DNA of 13,220 nt from Planctomycetales bacterium (GTDB taxonomy: Bacteria > Planctomycetota > Planctomycetia > Isosphaerales > Isosphaeraceae). The notes under the pieces were generated by a model. It had not been told where the DNA came from. It did not search any database and saw only the letters and a list, made by a program, of their open reading frames with translations. The position numbers and the translations under genes were made by a program. The stretch's first letter is position 1. Each line of letters starts with the position of its first letter. The stretch covers positions 1 to 13,220 of the forward strand of contig DAHZZC010000972.1 of NCBI GenBank assembly GCA_027435495.1, in the 5' to 3' direction. This document shows, piece by piece, positions 1-7,309 of this stretch.

Positions 1-2
1 TC

Positions 3-197
3 GACGGCGTCCTGAGGCGGCGATGGCTCGTCCAGTCGGGCGAAATGATCGAGGACGCGGGCGAGCCCTTGCCCGAAGAGGCCGACGCGCCCGACGACGA
101 TCCCGAGGGCCGGGCGCTCCACCTGCTCGCCCGCCTCGCCCTGCCGGTCGAACGGCTCGGCGCCGTCGATTACACGCTCTACCAGTTCCCGGAGTGA
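3..197 (+). CDS. C-terminal fragment of an unidentified protein
   Basis: An open frame enters from the left edge and ends at the TGA at 195-197, giving 64 residues that begin DGVLRRRWLVQSGEM and end YTLYQFPE. Codons carry the G/C third positions typical of the genes around it, so this frame is preferred over the overlapping one that starts at the ATG at 23, whose product is an Arg-rich shadow (poly-R and poly-P runs). The fragment has an acidic Pro/Asp stretch in the middle (about residues 22-36) and then a helical LHLLARLALPVERLG segment. There is no transmembrane segment. I do not recognise the family and the start lies outside the window. It converges with the minus-strand gene row that ends at 444 (or 346). 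Confidence 0.6.
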   Translation, partial: DGVLRRRWLVQSGEMIEDAGEPLPEEADAPDDDPEGRALHLLARLALPVERLGAVDYTLYQFPE

Positions 198-345
198 TCC
201 CGCAATATCGAGAGAACTCAAACACAAAAAGCGGCAGGATCACAGACAGACCGGCCGACCTCCTCGGTTCGCCCGGCGATTGACCTTCGATCAGGTCTCT
301 CTCCTTTTCGTGTCTTTCGGGATTTTCGTGTTCCATCTCTCCGTG
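198..345. other. Intergenic region between converging genes
   Basis: This stretch lies between the stop of the left-edge gene and the end of the minus-strand row. It holds an iterated TTTCGTG element (listed separately) and no gene I can support. Two overlapping small reading frames here have Arg/Asp-rich shadow composition. No clear stem-loop with a T tract is visible, so the terminators for the two converging transcripts are not identified. Confidence 0.5.
305..332. repeat. Iterated TTTCGTG element
   Basis: Three near-identical units follow each other: TTTTCGTGTC (305-314), TTTCGGGA (315-322) and TTTTCGTGTT (323-332). On the minus strand it reads as CACGAAAA / CCCGAAAG / CACGAAAA. It is A/T-richer than the surrounding DNA and lies just outside the small membrane protein gene. 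I recall similar CACGAAA-iterated intergenic stretches from several planctomycete genomes, but that is memory and not a search. The role is unknown. Confidence 0.45.
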
Positions 346-510
346 CTACCCGTTGGGGCGGTGGGCATCGGCCTCGGCGATCCTCGGCGCCGCGATCGAG
401 CCGAGGCCCATCGTCAGCACGGTCAGCAGGCAATGGCCGGCGATCAGGAAGGCGTCTTCGGCGTCGGCCTCGAGGTGGCCTCCTTGACCAACCAGAGGTA
501 GGCCGGGCGG
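346..510 (-). other. Out-of-frame continuation of the small membrane protein
   Basis: On the minus strand, in the frame whose stop is the TAG at 346-348, the DNA reads EADAEDAFLIAGHCLLTV followed by LTMGLGSIAAPRIAEADAHRPNG. This contains a hydrophobic helix and the GH motif expected at the C terminus of the family to which the 444-827 gene belongs. The frame is closed upstream by a TAG at 511-513, so the switch from the main frame would have to fall between about 447 and 510. It could be a true mutation, a sequencing error, or less likely programmed frameshifting; no slippery heptamer is evident. Confidence 0.55.
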
Positions 511-827
511 CTAAACGTCGAGGGGGCCAGGATCGGCCGAAGTTTGACGAGCAGTTGCGAGGTCGCCAGCGAGGGACCCGGCAACGGCCGCGCCAGGACC
601 GCCAGGGCCAGGTGGCCCCATCCGAAGACAGCGAACCCCAGGCACCAGGCCCGACGCGCCCCTCTTCTCTCGATCGCCGCGACGACCGCCAGCGACAATG
701 CGGCGATCGTCGCCAGGAAGATCGGGCCCGCCCGGAACGACATCGGCGCCCGGTAGAGTGCCGTCCCGACCGCCGCGATCAGCACGATCCCCATCAGTCC
801 CGCGATCGAGAACCGGAACCTTCGCAT
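444..827 (-). CDS. Small membrane protein of the MRRFRFSIAGLMG type, probably frameshifted
   Basis: The start is the ATG at 825-827, preceded on the minus strand by GAGGAG about 6 nt away; longer frames upstream would overlap the DUF421 gene and lack that site. The 127-residue product begins MRRFRFSIAGLMGIVLIAAVGTALY. It has one hydrophobic segment at about residues 8-25, a second at 36-52 followed by an ERRGARR basic loop, and a third at 61-79 (WCLGFAVFGWGHLALAVLA). This layout fits a planctomycete-specific family of small integral membrane proteins whose function is unknown. The last residues (ATSRPTPKTPS) do not look like the family's end, which usually has a further hydrophobic stretch beginning with a GH motif. 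That stretch is found in another frame downstream (346-510), so the annotated stop at 444 is probably the result of a frameshift. It is the last gene of the minus-strand row, 43 nt after DUF421. Confidence 0.7.
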   Translation of the reverse strand: MRRFRFSIAGLMGIVLIAAVGTALYRAPMSFRAGPIFLATIAALSLAVVAAIERRGARRAWCLGFAVFGWGHLALAVLARPLPGPSLATSQLLVKLRPILAPSTFSRPAYLWLVKEATSRPTPKTPS

Positions 828-870
828 GGCGATCTCCTCGCTGTCTCCGGATCCATCACGATCCAGGATA

Positions 871-1353
871 TCAGATCGAGGACGGACCCGATGGATTCGA
901 GCGTTCGGAATTTTCCTTCGGGATGATGCTAATCCCACCGTTACGCTCGAGGACGGCGTACCTGATCTGGTCCATTCGCTCCAATCCCGGACCATTTCGA
1001 GCGGCGGCCAGCACGGCCGCCTCGTCGACGCGGGCCATGGTCATCCGGTCGAAAAACGGTCGGCCATCGGCGACGATCACCAGCGGGAGCCCGTCGAAAT
1101 ACCGACCCAGCGCCGGCCATCGCCGCTGGATCAATGAGGTGGACACGTTGATCCCGATCAGCGTCGCGATCACGAGCATCGTGTTCGTCAGCGAGTTGTC
1201 GCTTCCCATCATGCTCGTCTGGGCCGACTCGCTGATGAAGAGAAGCAGGATCAGGTCGAAGTTCGTCATCTGCGAGAGGGTCCTGCGCCCGGCGATGCGC
1301 AGGGAGACCCAGAAGAGCAGATAAACGGCGGCGGCGTGGATCACCGAGGACAT
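871..1353 (-). CDS. DUF421 family (YetF-like) membrane protein
   Basis: The protein has 160 residues. Three hydrophobic segments come first: about residues 5-20, 32-46 and 57-75. The loop between the first two carries the DUF421 hallmark GRRTLSQMTNFDLILL. A soluble C-terminal domain follows, with DGLPLVIVADGRPFFDRM at about 89-106, an ARVDEAAVLAAAR helix, and the LERMDQIRYAVLERNGGISIIPK strand-turn-strand typical of the family. Length and order match YetF-type proteins, whose biochemical role is not established. The ATG at 1351-1353 has a GAGGCGAGGT purine tract upstream. It begins 15 nt after the stop of the single-TM gene, and that close pairing suggests the two act together. Assignment to the family is firm; function is open. 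Confidence 0.9.
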   Translation of the reverse strand: MSSVIHAAAVYLLFWVSLRIAGRRTLSQMTNFDLILLLFISESAQTSMMGSDNSLTNTMLVIATLIGINVSTSLIQRRWPALGRYFDGLPLVIVADGRPFFDRMTMARVDEAAVLAAARNGPGLERMDQIRYAVLERNGGISIIPKENSERSNPSGPSSI

Positions 1354-1368
1354 CGGCCGGACCTCGCC

Positions 1369-1884
1369 TCACGGGTAGATGAACTGCCGGAACGCGACCG
1401 AATCGCCGCCGACCAGCCCGATCTGTCCCGAGCAGATGCCGGCCGCCCTCGGCTGGACGTAGAACGTCACCTCGGTGGATCGCTCGATCTGGAGCGCCCG
1501 GAACACATAGACGACCCGGCCGCGGTCGTCCTCGACGTGCTCGGGGGTCGGGCTGACCTCGGGGACCCGGTTGGCGTCGCGATAGGCGCCCGAGATCCAG
1601 ACGCGATAGCGACGGTCTTCATCCGCGACCGGCCGGAACCGGAGACGAATCGCCTGCGTCGCCGTGATCCGGCCGAATCGCTGGTAGATCAGGTGGATCG
1701 AGCCGTCGGGCGAGTCGGCCGAGGTCGAGCTGAGCGGGCCGTCGCCGAGCAGGCCGAGCATCGCCGCGAGGACCAGTCCGGCGATGGTGAGCCATCCGAT
1801 TCGCTCGGCCCGCCACTCCCTGCGCTGGAAGGCGAGATCCTGGCCGAAGTCGGGCGGTTGCTCGGTCGGCCTCGGATCGTCCAT
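1369..1884 (-). CDS. Single-TM conserved hypothetical, partner of DUF421 protein
   Basis: The 171-residue protein has an acidic, Pro-rich N terminus and the phrase LAFQRREWRAERIGWLTIAGLV leading into one transmembrane helix at about residues 30-47. The remaining ~120 residues are soluble, with alternating strands (SIHLIYQRFGRI, AIRLRFRPV, YRVWISGAYRD, VVYVFRALQIERSTEVTFYVQP) that suggest a beta-sandwich domain on the outer side of the inner membrane. No catalytic motif is visible. I recall similar short proteins with the QRREW-AER-GW start beside DUF421 genes in other bacteria, so it is probably a conserved partner. The ATG at 1882-1884 has GGGAG 8 nt upstream. It lies between the RND adaptor (19 nt gap) and DUF421 (15 nt gap). 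Function unknown. Confidence 0.8.
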   Translation of the reverse strand: MDDPRPTEQPPDFGQDLAFQRREWRAERIGWLTIAGLVLAAMLGLLGDGPLSSTSADSPDGSIHLIYQRFGRITATQAIRLRFRPVADEDRRYRVWISGAYRDANRVPEVSPTPEHVEDDRGRVVYVFRALQIERSTEVTFYVQPRAAGICSGQIGLVGGDSVAFRQFIYP

Positions 1885-1903
1885 CGCGACGTCTCCCGGC
1901 GGG

Positions 1904-3445
1904 TCAGGATTTCTTGCTGCTCGATTCCTCTCGCTGCGCTCCGCGCCCGCCGCCGCTGGCCTTGCTGCCCGGCCCCTGGCCGTCGACGTCGCCGGTCGGT
2001 TCGGGGATCACCGGCTCGCCGTCCTCCATCGAACCGGTGTACTGGACGATCACCTGGTCGTCGGTCGAGAGTCCCGACTGCACCTCGCACCGAATCCCGT
2101 CGTCGCGGCCGATCTGGATCGGACGGAGTCGGGCGTGCTGGTCCTCGACCACGTAGACGCTTCCGCTGCTCCCCTGCAATTCCTTGAGCGCCTTCGAGGG
2201 GATGGTGAGGAAGTTCGAGGGCGGCTCGAGGAGGATCGAGACGGCCCCATACATTCCGATCCGGAGCCGGCCGGAGGAGTTGGGGAGGTCGACCTCGGTC
2301 CGCATGGTCCGGTTGGTCGGCAGTTCGTACCCCGAGAAGCGGGTGACGACCCCCTTGAACTCCTCGCCGCCGAGCGCATCGATCCGGACAACGGCCGGGT
2401 CGCCGCGGTCGAGCAGGGGAGTGTCGCGGTCGGGAATGTAGACGATGCATCGGATCAGGTCGGTGCGCGCCACCTGGAGGATCGGGAGGACGTCGCCGTG
2501 GATGGCCTCGCGGATGAAGTCGCCGTCGTGGAAGTTTCGCTGGGTGACCACGCCGGAATATGGTGAGGTGATCCGGGTGTAATTGGCAAGGATCTGAGTC
2601 TGGGTCAGTCGTTCCTGCGCCACGCGAAGCTCGGCGCGTTCGCGGCGGATGTCGGCCTCGGCGGAGATCACCTGGGCGATGGCCTTGGCGAGGTCGGCCT
2701 TGGCGGCCTTCACGGCGGCCTTGGCGCGCTCCTCGGCGGCCTTGGTGGATTCGAATTCTTCCTCGCGTTCATCGGCGACGCGCTGGTCGACGGCCTGGTG
2801 GCGGGCGAGCTCGATGTAGCGGAGGTACTCCTTCTCGCGGAACCGGCGGAGGGCCTCGGCCCGGCTGACCTCGGCCTGGTTGACCGCGATTTCGGCCTCG
2901 GCGGCGGAGACGGCGGCCTCGGCGGCCGTTTTGCGGGCCTCGGCCTGGGCGATCGCGGCCTTCCACCGTTCCACCTCGGCCGCGGCGAGCTGGACCTGCT
3001 GGTGCCGTTCGGGGTCGTAGACCTCGGCGAGTAGCTGCCCCTTCTCGACCGTGTCGCCGATGTCGACCACCTGGGCGCGCAGATATCCTGACGCCTTGGC
3101 GAAGAGGTCGGCGTACTGGAAGGCGTGGAGCGTTCCGGGCATGGTCGTGGTCCGGGTCATTCCCCCTTGCTGCGGGTGGACCACCTTGACCCGGAGCGCC
3201 GCCTTGTTCTGGGACTCGTCCTCCTGCGACTTACCAGCGGCGCCCCGACCGTTTCCCTGGTCGGAGACGGTGCTCCGGTTGCGGTCGGCCCACCAGAGCG
3301 CCCCCAGGACCAGGATGGCGCCGCCGGCGACCATCAGGGCGATGGTGGACCAACTCCACGATGACCCGCCGGAGGTCTCGGTCTCTGGTTCGTACCGATC
3401 GTCTTCTGAGGTTCGCCGCTCGGATTCCGCCGTGGGAGTGGACAC
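1904..3445 (-). CDS. RND efflux periplasmic adaptor (HlyD/AcrA-type)
   Basis: The 513-residue protein is the membrane-fusion subunit that would link an inner membrane RND permease to an outer membrane TolC-type channel. A hydrophilic N terminus is followed by one membrane anchor (about 34-52) with no lipobox. The first half of the lipoyl-like domain is at about 108-143 (FAKASGYLRAQVVDIGDTVEKGQ). A long Ala/Glu-rich coiled-coil hairpin runs from about 147 to 285, and the second lipoyl half is at 289-311 (NYTRITSPYSGVVTQRNFHDGDF). The beta-barrel and membrane-proximal domains extend to about 480. The tail is Gly/Ser-rich and ends SSSKKS. The start is a GTG at 3443-3445 with GGAGG at 3454-3458, 8 nt away. 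It is divergent from the permease gene and heads the minus-strand row, so it is likely made with the DUF421 pair. It is longer than AcrA (about 400 residues) because of the hairpin and both tails. Confidence 0.93.
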   Translation of the reverse strand: MSTPTAESERRTSEDDRYEPETETSGGSSWSWSTIALMVAGGAILVLGALWWADRNRSTVSDQGNGRGAAGKSQEDESQNKAALRVKVVHPQQGGMTRTTTMPGTLHAFQYADLFAKASGYLRAQVVDIGDTVEKGQLLAEVYDPERHQQVQLAAAEVERWKAAIAQAEARKTAAEAAVSAAEAEIAVNQAEVSRAEALRRFREKEYLRYIELARHQAVDQRVADEREEEFESTKAAEERAKAAVKAAKADLAKAIAQVISAEADIRRERAELRVAQERLTQTQILANYTRITSPYSGVVTQRNFHDGDFIREAIHGDVLPILQVARTDLIRCIVYIPDRDTPLLDRGDPAVVRIDALGGEEFKGVVTRFSGYELPTNRTMRTEVDLPNSSGRLRIGMYGAVSILLEPPSNFLTIPSKALKELQGSSGSVYVVEDQHARLRPIQIGRDDGIRCEVQSGLSTDDQVIVQYTGSMEDGEPVIPEPTGDVDGQGPGSKASGGGRGAQREESSSKKS

Positions 3446-3778
3446 GTCTGGGGCCTCCGCAGACCGGACGTCGAGCGCCGACGCCGCGCGCCGATTCCCG
3501 CCTCACACCTTCGCGGCGCGGGCCGCGGGTTCGGCCGGCTCCCAAAACGTAGCAACTGGCGTGCCCGCCGCATCCGGCGTGTCGCGGGAACCCGATCCAT
3601 CCGAGGCCAGGGACGGCGCCGTCCGCTCGCCGACACGCCTTCGCCAGATACCTTCGCCGTCGGCGATCGCCTCGCCGTTCCGGCCCGCGATTTGCTGACT
3701 CCACGGCCATGCCCCGGTCGCGAAATCGGTCGGGGGCCCGATCGTTGTCCCGATCGACCGATGGCGAAGGGGTGGACC
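3446..3778. promoter_or_regulatory. Divergent intergenic region between adaptor and permease
   Basis: These 333 nt separate the diverging starts of the RND adaptor (minus) and the RND permease (plus) and must carry promoters for both directions if each gene has its own. The region is very G+C-rich; the A/T-richest spot is CCAAAACGTAGCAAC near 3541-3555. I could not find a convincing -35/-10 pair on either strand. A 10-bp palindrome, GGCGATCGCC, lies at 3662-3671, but that sequence type recurs in the window. Reading frames crossing the region have Arg/Pro-rich shadow composition. Shared regulation of pump subunits from this region is inference from geometry. Confidence 0.5.
3767..3772 (+). promoter_or_regulatory. 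Ribosome binding site deciding the permease start
   Basis: AAGGGG lies 6 nt before the ATG at 3779, whereas the in-frame ATGs at 3692 and 3761 have no purine-rich site before them. Starting at 3779 also puts the first transmembrane helix about 10 residues from the N terminus, as is usual for RND permeases. Confidence 0.6.
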
Positions 3779-6700
3779 ATGAGAGGGCTGATTCGGGCCT
3801 CGATGATGAACCCGTGGGCGGTGACCGTCTTCGCGCTGACGATCCTGCTGATCGGCGTGATTTCGACGTTCATGATCCCGATCGTCATCCTGCCGACGTT
3901 CAAGAGCCCGGCCGTGCAGGTGCTGACGTTCTACAGCGGGATGCCGCCGCGCGACGTTGAGATGGACATCACCAACCGGATCGAGCGCTGGACCGACATG
4001 GCGGAGGGGCTCGCCCGGCAGGAATCGCGGTCGATCCTCGGGGCCAGCATCGTCCGGAACTACTTCCAACCCGAGGTCTCCGAGGGCGAGGCGCTGGCCT
4101 CGGTGCTCTCCTGGGCCCAGTCGGTCTTGCAGTACATGCCGCCCGGCACTCTGCCGCCGGTCACCATGGCCTTCGACCCGACCAGCACCACCCCCGCCTG
4201 CCTCGTGGCACTCAATAGCCAGGACGCCGACGAGAAGACCCTCTATGACATCGGCCGGTACGAGGTCCGCAACCGGATCATGACCATCCGGGGCGCCGTC
4301 TCCCCGGTGGTCTTCGGCGGCAAGATCCGCGCCATCCAGCTCTACCTCGACCGGCACAGAATGCAGGCGCGCAACCTCTCGCCGGTCGACGTGATGCGGG
4401 CCGTCGAGCTGGGGAACATTTTCCTGCCGACCGGCGAGTTGATCGTCGGCGACCGCGACTACTTCCTTAACAGCAACGCACTGTTCAAGGAAGTTCCCAA
4501 GATGAGCGAGATCCCGCTACGGACCGAGCACGGCAACCGCGCCTTTCTCGGCGACGTTGCCGTGCCGACCGACGACGCGATGATTCAGACCACCATCGTC
4601 CGCGTCGACGGCCGGAAGCAGGTGTATATTCCGGTCATGCGGCAAAAGGGAGCCAGCACGCTCCGCGTCATCGACCAGCTTCGCGAGCGGCTGCCGGAGA
4701 TCGAGGGGGAGCTGAGCCACCCGGTGAAGCTCGACCTGATCATGGACCAATCGGTCTTCGTCCGGCAGTCGATCAAGAGCCTCGCGACCGAGGGCATCCT
4801 TGGCGCCGGGCTCTGCTCGCTGACGATCCTGCTGTTCCTCGGCCAGTGGCGGATGACCGCCATCGCCGTGATGACGATCCCGCTCTCCGTCCTCTCGGCG
4901 ATGATCTTCCTCTACCTGGCGAACCAGACGATCAACGTGATGACGCTCTCGGGCCTCGCGCTGGCGATCGGGCCGATGGTCGATAGCGCGATCATCTGCC
5001 TGGAGAACACGGATCGCCACCTCGAGCAGGGCCTGCCGCCGGACGTCGCGGCGCTAAAGGGGGCGAGCGAGGTCGCACTTCCCGAGCTGGTCTCCAGCCT
5101 CAGCACGCTGCTGGTCCTCACGCCGCTTGCGGTCATGCCGGGGATGACCTCGTTCCTCTTTTCCCCGATGACCCTCTCGGTCGCCTTCGCGATGACGACC
5201 GCCTACATCCTCTCGCGGACCCTGATCCCCACCTGCGCCGCCGCCTGGCTCAAGCCCAAGGATCGGGAGCACGAGGCCGAGGGGCGAGGCCGGCGGGATC
5301 GGGGGTTCGTCGGCCAGGCGTTCGACAAGTGGCAGGGGTTCATCGATCTCTGGATCCGCGAGTACGGCAAGCTACTCGAACGGGTGCTCGCCCACCGGGG
5401 GCTGACCGTGATCGTCGCCTATGGCCTGCTAGCGATCGTCCTGGTCATCTTCGCGATGCCGATGCGCCGCGAGTTCTTCCCGATGGCCGACTCGGGCTCG
5501 TTCGAGATGTACGTCCGGGCCCCGAGCGGGACCCGCCTCCGCGTGACCAACGACCGGATCGACGAGGTGGAGAAGTTCCTCCGGGCGCGGATCCCGAAGG
5601 AGGACGTCAAGCTGATCGTCTCCGAGATCGGTGTGACGCCCGACTGGTCCAGCGCCTACACCCAGAACGCGGGCAAGATGGACAGCATCGTCCGCGTGCA
5701 GCTCACCGAGGAGCGGTCGAAGGGCTCGTACGAGTACGCCGACCTGCTCCGCGAGGCGTTCGCGAAGGAGGAGAAGTTCCACGACCTGGAGTTCTCCTTC
5801 AACGCCGGCGGCCTGATCCACGGAGCACTCAACGAGGGGAAGACCACGCCGATCAACATCCGGGTCAAGGGGAAGCAGCAGCAGACCGCCCACCGGATCG
5901 CCGACGCGATCCGTCGGGTGGTCGCCAACATCGACGGCGTCGTCGACTGCCGGATCATCCAGCGGCTCGACTACCCGCAGTACACGATCACCGTCGACCG
6001 GGCCAAGGCCGCCGACCTCGGCCTGAGCCAGTCGGAGGTCATGCGCGCCGTGATCGCCGCCTTCAATTCGAGCATCCAGTACAACAAGACCAATTTCTGG
6101 ATCGACGAGCACAACGGCAACCAGTACTTCGTCGGCGTCCAGTTCCCGCAGGACAAGGTCGAGTCGATCCAGACGCTGCTCGACGTCCCGGTCACCGGGA
6201 TCAACCAGCACCGGGTCGACCGTCGAATCGAGGCGCCCCAGCAGAACGCGATCGTCCGCGGGCTGGAGCGGGACGAGGACCACCAGAATCCCGCCCCGGT
6301 GATGCTCAGCAGCCTCGTGCAGGTCAGCCGGGACAGCATCCCGACCGAGATCACCCACCAGGACATCCTGCCGACGATGGATCTCAACGTCGGCGTGACG
6401 CTCAGCGGCCCCGACCTCGGCCACGTCGCCTCGCAGATCTACGACGTCATCGACGGCCGGTTCGGACGGATCCAGAAGAAGAAGAACAGCAGCAGCCAGG
6501 GGACCATCTGGAGCGCCTTCGATCTCGATTCCGACGACAAGCATACCCTCGAAGGGACCACCATCGAGCTCTCCGGCGAATATGCTCGCATGAACCAGAT
6601 GTTCCGCAATCTCGGGATCGGCCTGACGCTCGCCGTCGTCATCATCTACTTCATGATGGTGGCGCTCGACAAGTCGTTCATGGTCCCGCTCTGCGTCCTG

Positions 6701-7243
6701 ATCGCGGTCCCGCTGATCCTCATCGGCGTCTGGCCGGCGCTCTGGCTGACGGGGACCTCGCTCAACGTCCAGTCGTTGCTGGGGATCATCTTCAGCGTCG
6801 GGATCAAGGTGGCGAACACCGTCTTGATGACGGATGTGGCCCAGGAATTGCGCAAGAGCGAGGGCCTCTCGCCCGTGCAGGCGATTCGGAAGGCGGCCGA
6901 GATGCGGGTCCGGCCCGTGACGATGACCGCCCTGGCCGCCTTCTTCGCGATGATCCCGACGGCGCTGGCCCTGGAGAAGGGGAGCGAGTCGAACGCGCCT
7001 CTGGGCCGGGCCATCCTGGGTGGCCTGCTCGCGGGCGAACCGGCCACGCTATTCGTCGTCCCCGCGCTTTACGCTCTGATGATTCGAGGCAACCCGTCCG
7101 AACCCCGCGACCCTGAGGAGGCCGAGCGCGAGTACGACCAGCAGGGCGGCGGCGAGGGCGGCGAGGGGGGTCCCGACGAGGATCAGGGCCCCGAAGACGA
7201 CGACCACGATCCGGACCAGCGCGACCGCGACCGGAGCGGATGA
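3779..7243 (+). CDS. RND efflux permease (AcrB/HAE-like superfamily)
   Basis: The 1154-residue protein is the inner membrane proton/drug antiporter of a tripartite pump. TM1 begins right after RASMMNPWAV. A periplasmic porter domain follows, then the TM2-TM6 block from about residue 330 (ILLFLGQW, GLALAIGPMVDSAIICLEN). A second TM block begins at about 540 (LAHRGLTVIVAYG), then a second porter domain, and the last helices from about 945. Compared with AcrB, D407 is kept (D402) but D408 is Ser (S403). Aligning on the following Asn, K940 is Ala (A1012) with a Lys two residues earlier (K1010). R971 and T978 are kept (R1043, T1050). The C-terminal ~50 residues are a Gly/Asp/Glu-rich, presumably cytoplasmic, tail, and the protein is ~100 residues longer than AcrB. 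It is divergent from the adaptor and followed by DUF202. The substrate (drug, lipid or metal) cannot be told. Confidence 0.93.
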   Translation: MRGLIRASMMNPWAVTVFALTILLIGVISTFMIPIVILPTFKSPAVQVLTFYSGMPPRDVEMDITNRIERWTDMAEGLARQESRSILGASIVRNYFQPEVSEGEALASVLSWAQSVLQYMPPGTLPPVTMAFDPTSTTPACLVALNSQDADEKTLYDIGRYEVRNRIMTIRGAVSPVVFGGKIRAIQLYLDRHRMQARNLSPVDVMRAVELGNIFLPTGELIVGDRDYFLNSNALFKEVPKMSEIPLRTEHGNRAFLGDVAVPTDDAMIQTTIVRVDGRKQVYIPVMRQKGASTLRVIDQLRERLPEIEGELSHPVKLDLIMDQSVFVRQSIKSLATEGILGAGLCSLTILLFLGQWRMTAIAVMTIPLSVLSAMIFLYLANQTINVMTLSGLALAIGPMVDSAIICLENTDRHLEQGLPPDVAALKGASEVALPELVSSLSTLLVLTPLAVMPGMTSFLFSPMTLSVAFAMTTAYILSRTLIPTCAAAWLKPKDREHEAEGRGRRDRGFVGQAFDKWQGFIDLWIREYGKLLERVLAHRGLTVIVAYGLLAIVLVIFAMPMRREFFPMADSGSFEMYVRAPSGTRLRVTNDRIDEVEKFLRARIPKEDVKLIVSEIGVTPDWSSAYTQNAGKMDSIVRVQLTEERSKGSYEYADLLREAFAKEEKFHDLEFSFNAGGLIHGALNEGKTTPINIRVKGKQQQTAHRIADAIRRVVANIDGVVDCRIIQRLDYPQYTITVDRAKAADLGLSQSEVMRAVIAAFNSSIQYNKTNFWIDEHNGNQYFVGVQFPQDKVESIQTLLDVPVTGINQHRVDRRIEAPQQNAIVRGLERDEDHQNPAPVMLSSLVQVSRDSIPTEITHQDILPTMDLNVGVTLSGPDLGHVASQIYDVIDGRFGRIQKKKNSSSQGTIWSAFDLDSDDKHTLEGTTIELSGEYARMNQMFRNLGIGLTLAVVIIYFMMVALDKSFMVPLCVLIAVPLILIGVWPALWLTGTSLNVQSLLGIIFSVGIKVANTVLMTDVAQELRKSEGLSPVQAIRKAAEMRVRPVTMTALAAFFAMIPTALALEKGSESNAPLGRAILGGLLAGEPATLFVVPALYALMIRGNPSEPRDPEEAEREYDQQGGGEGGEGGPDEDQGPEDDDHDPDQRDRDRSG

Positions 7244-7309
7244 TCCCGCCGCAACGGCGATAAAATGGCCAGGGGAGATCAAGCGATCCCACCAACCGGA
7301 GCGACCCCA

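Noticed and set aside
828..995. N-terminal extension of the small membrane protein
   Set aside because: It would overlap the DUF421 gene, and the MRRFRF start with GAGGAG upstream matches the family start.
2600..3000. Repetitive GCGGCCTCGGCC-like DNA in the adaptor gene
   Set aside because: It encodes the Ala/Glu-rich coiled-coil hairpin; the repetition comes from heptads and not from a separate DNA repeat.
5429..6544. 371-residue minus-strand frame opposite the permease
   Set aside because: Val/Asp/Leu-rich antisense shadow of conserved permease sequence; no ribosome site or family motif seen.
5329..7116. 595-residue plus-strand frame within the permease gene
   Set aside because: It is a frame-shifted shadow of the RND permease, with extreme Arg/Pro/Asp content and no hydrophobic segments.
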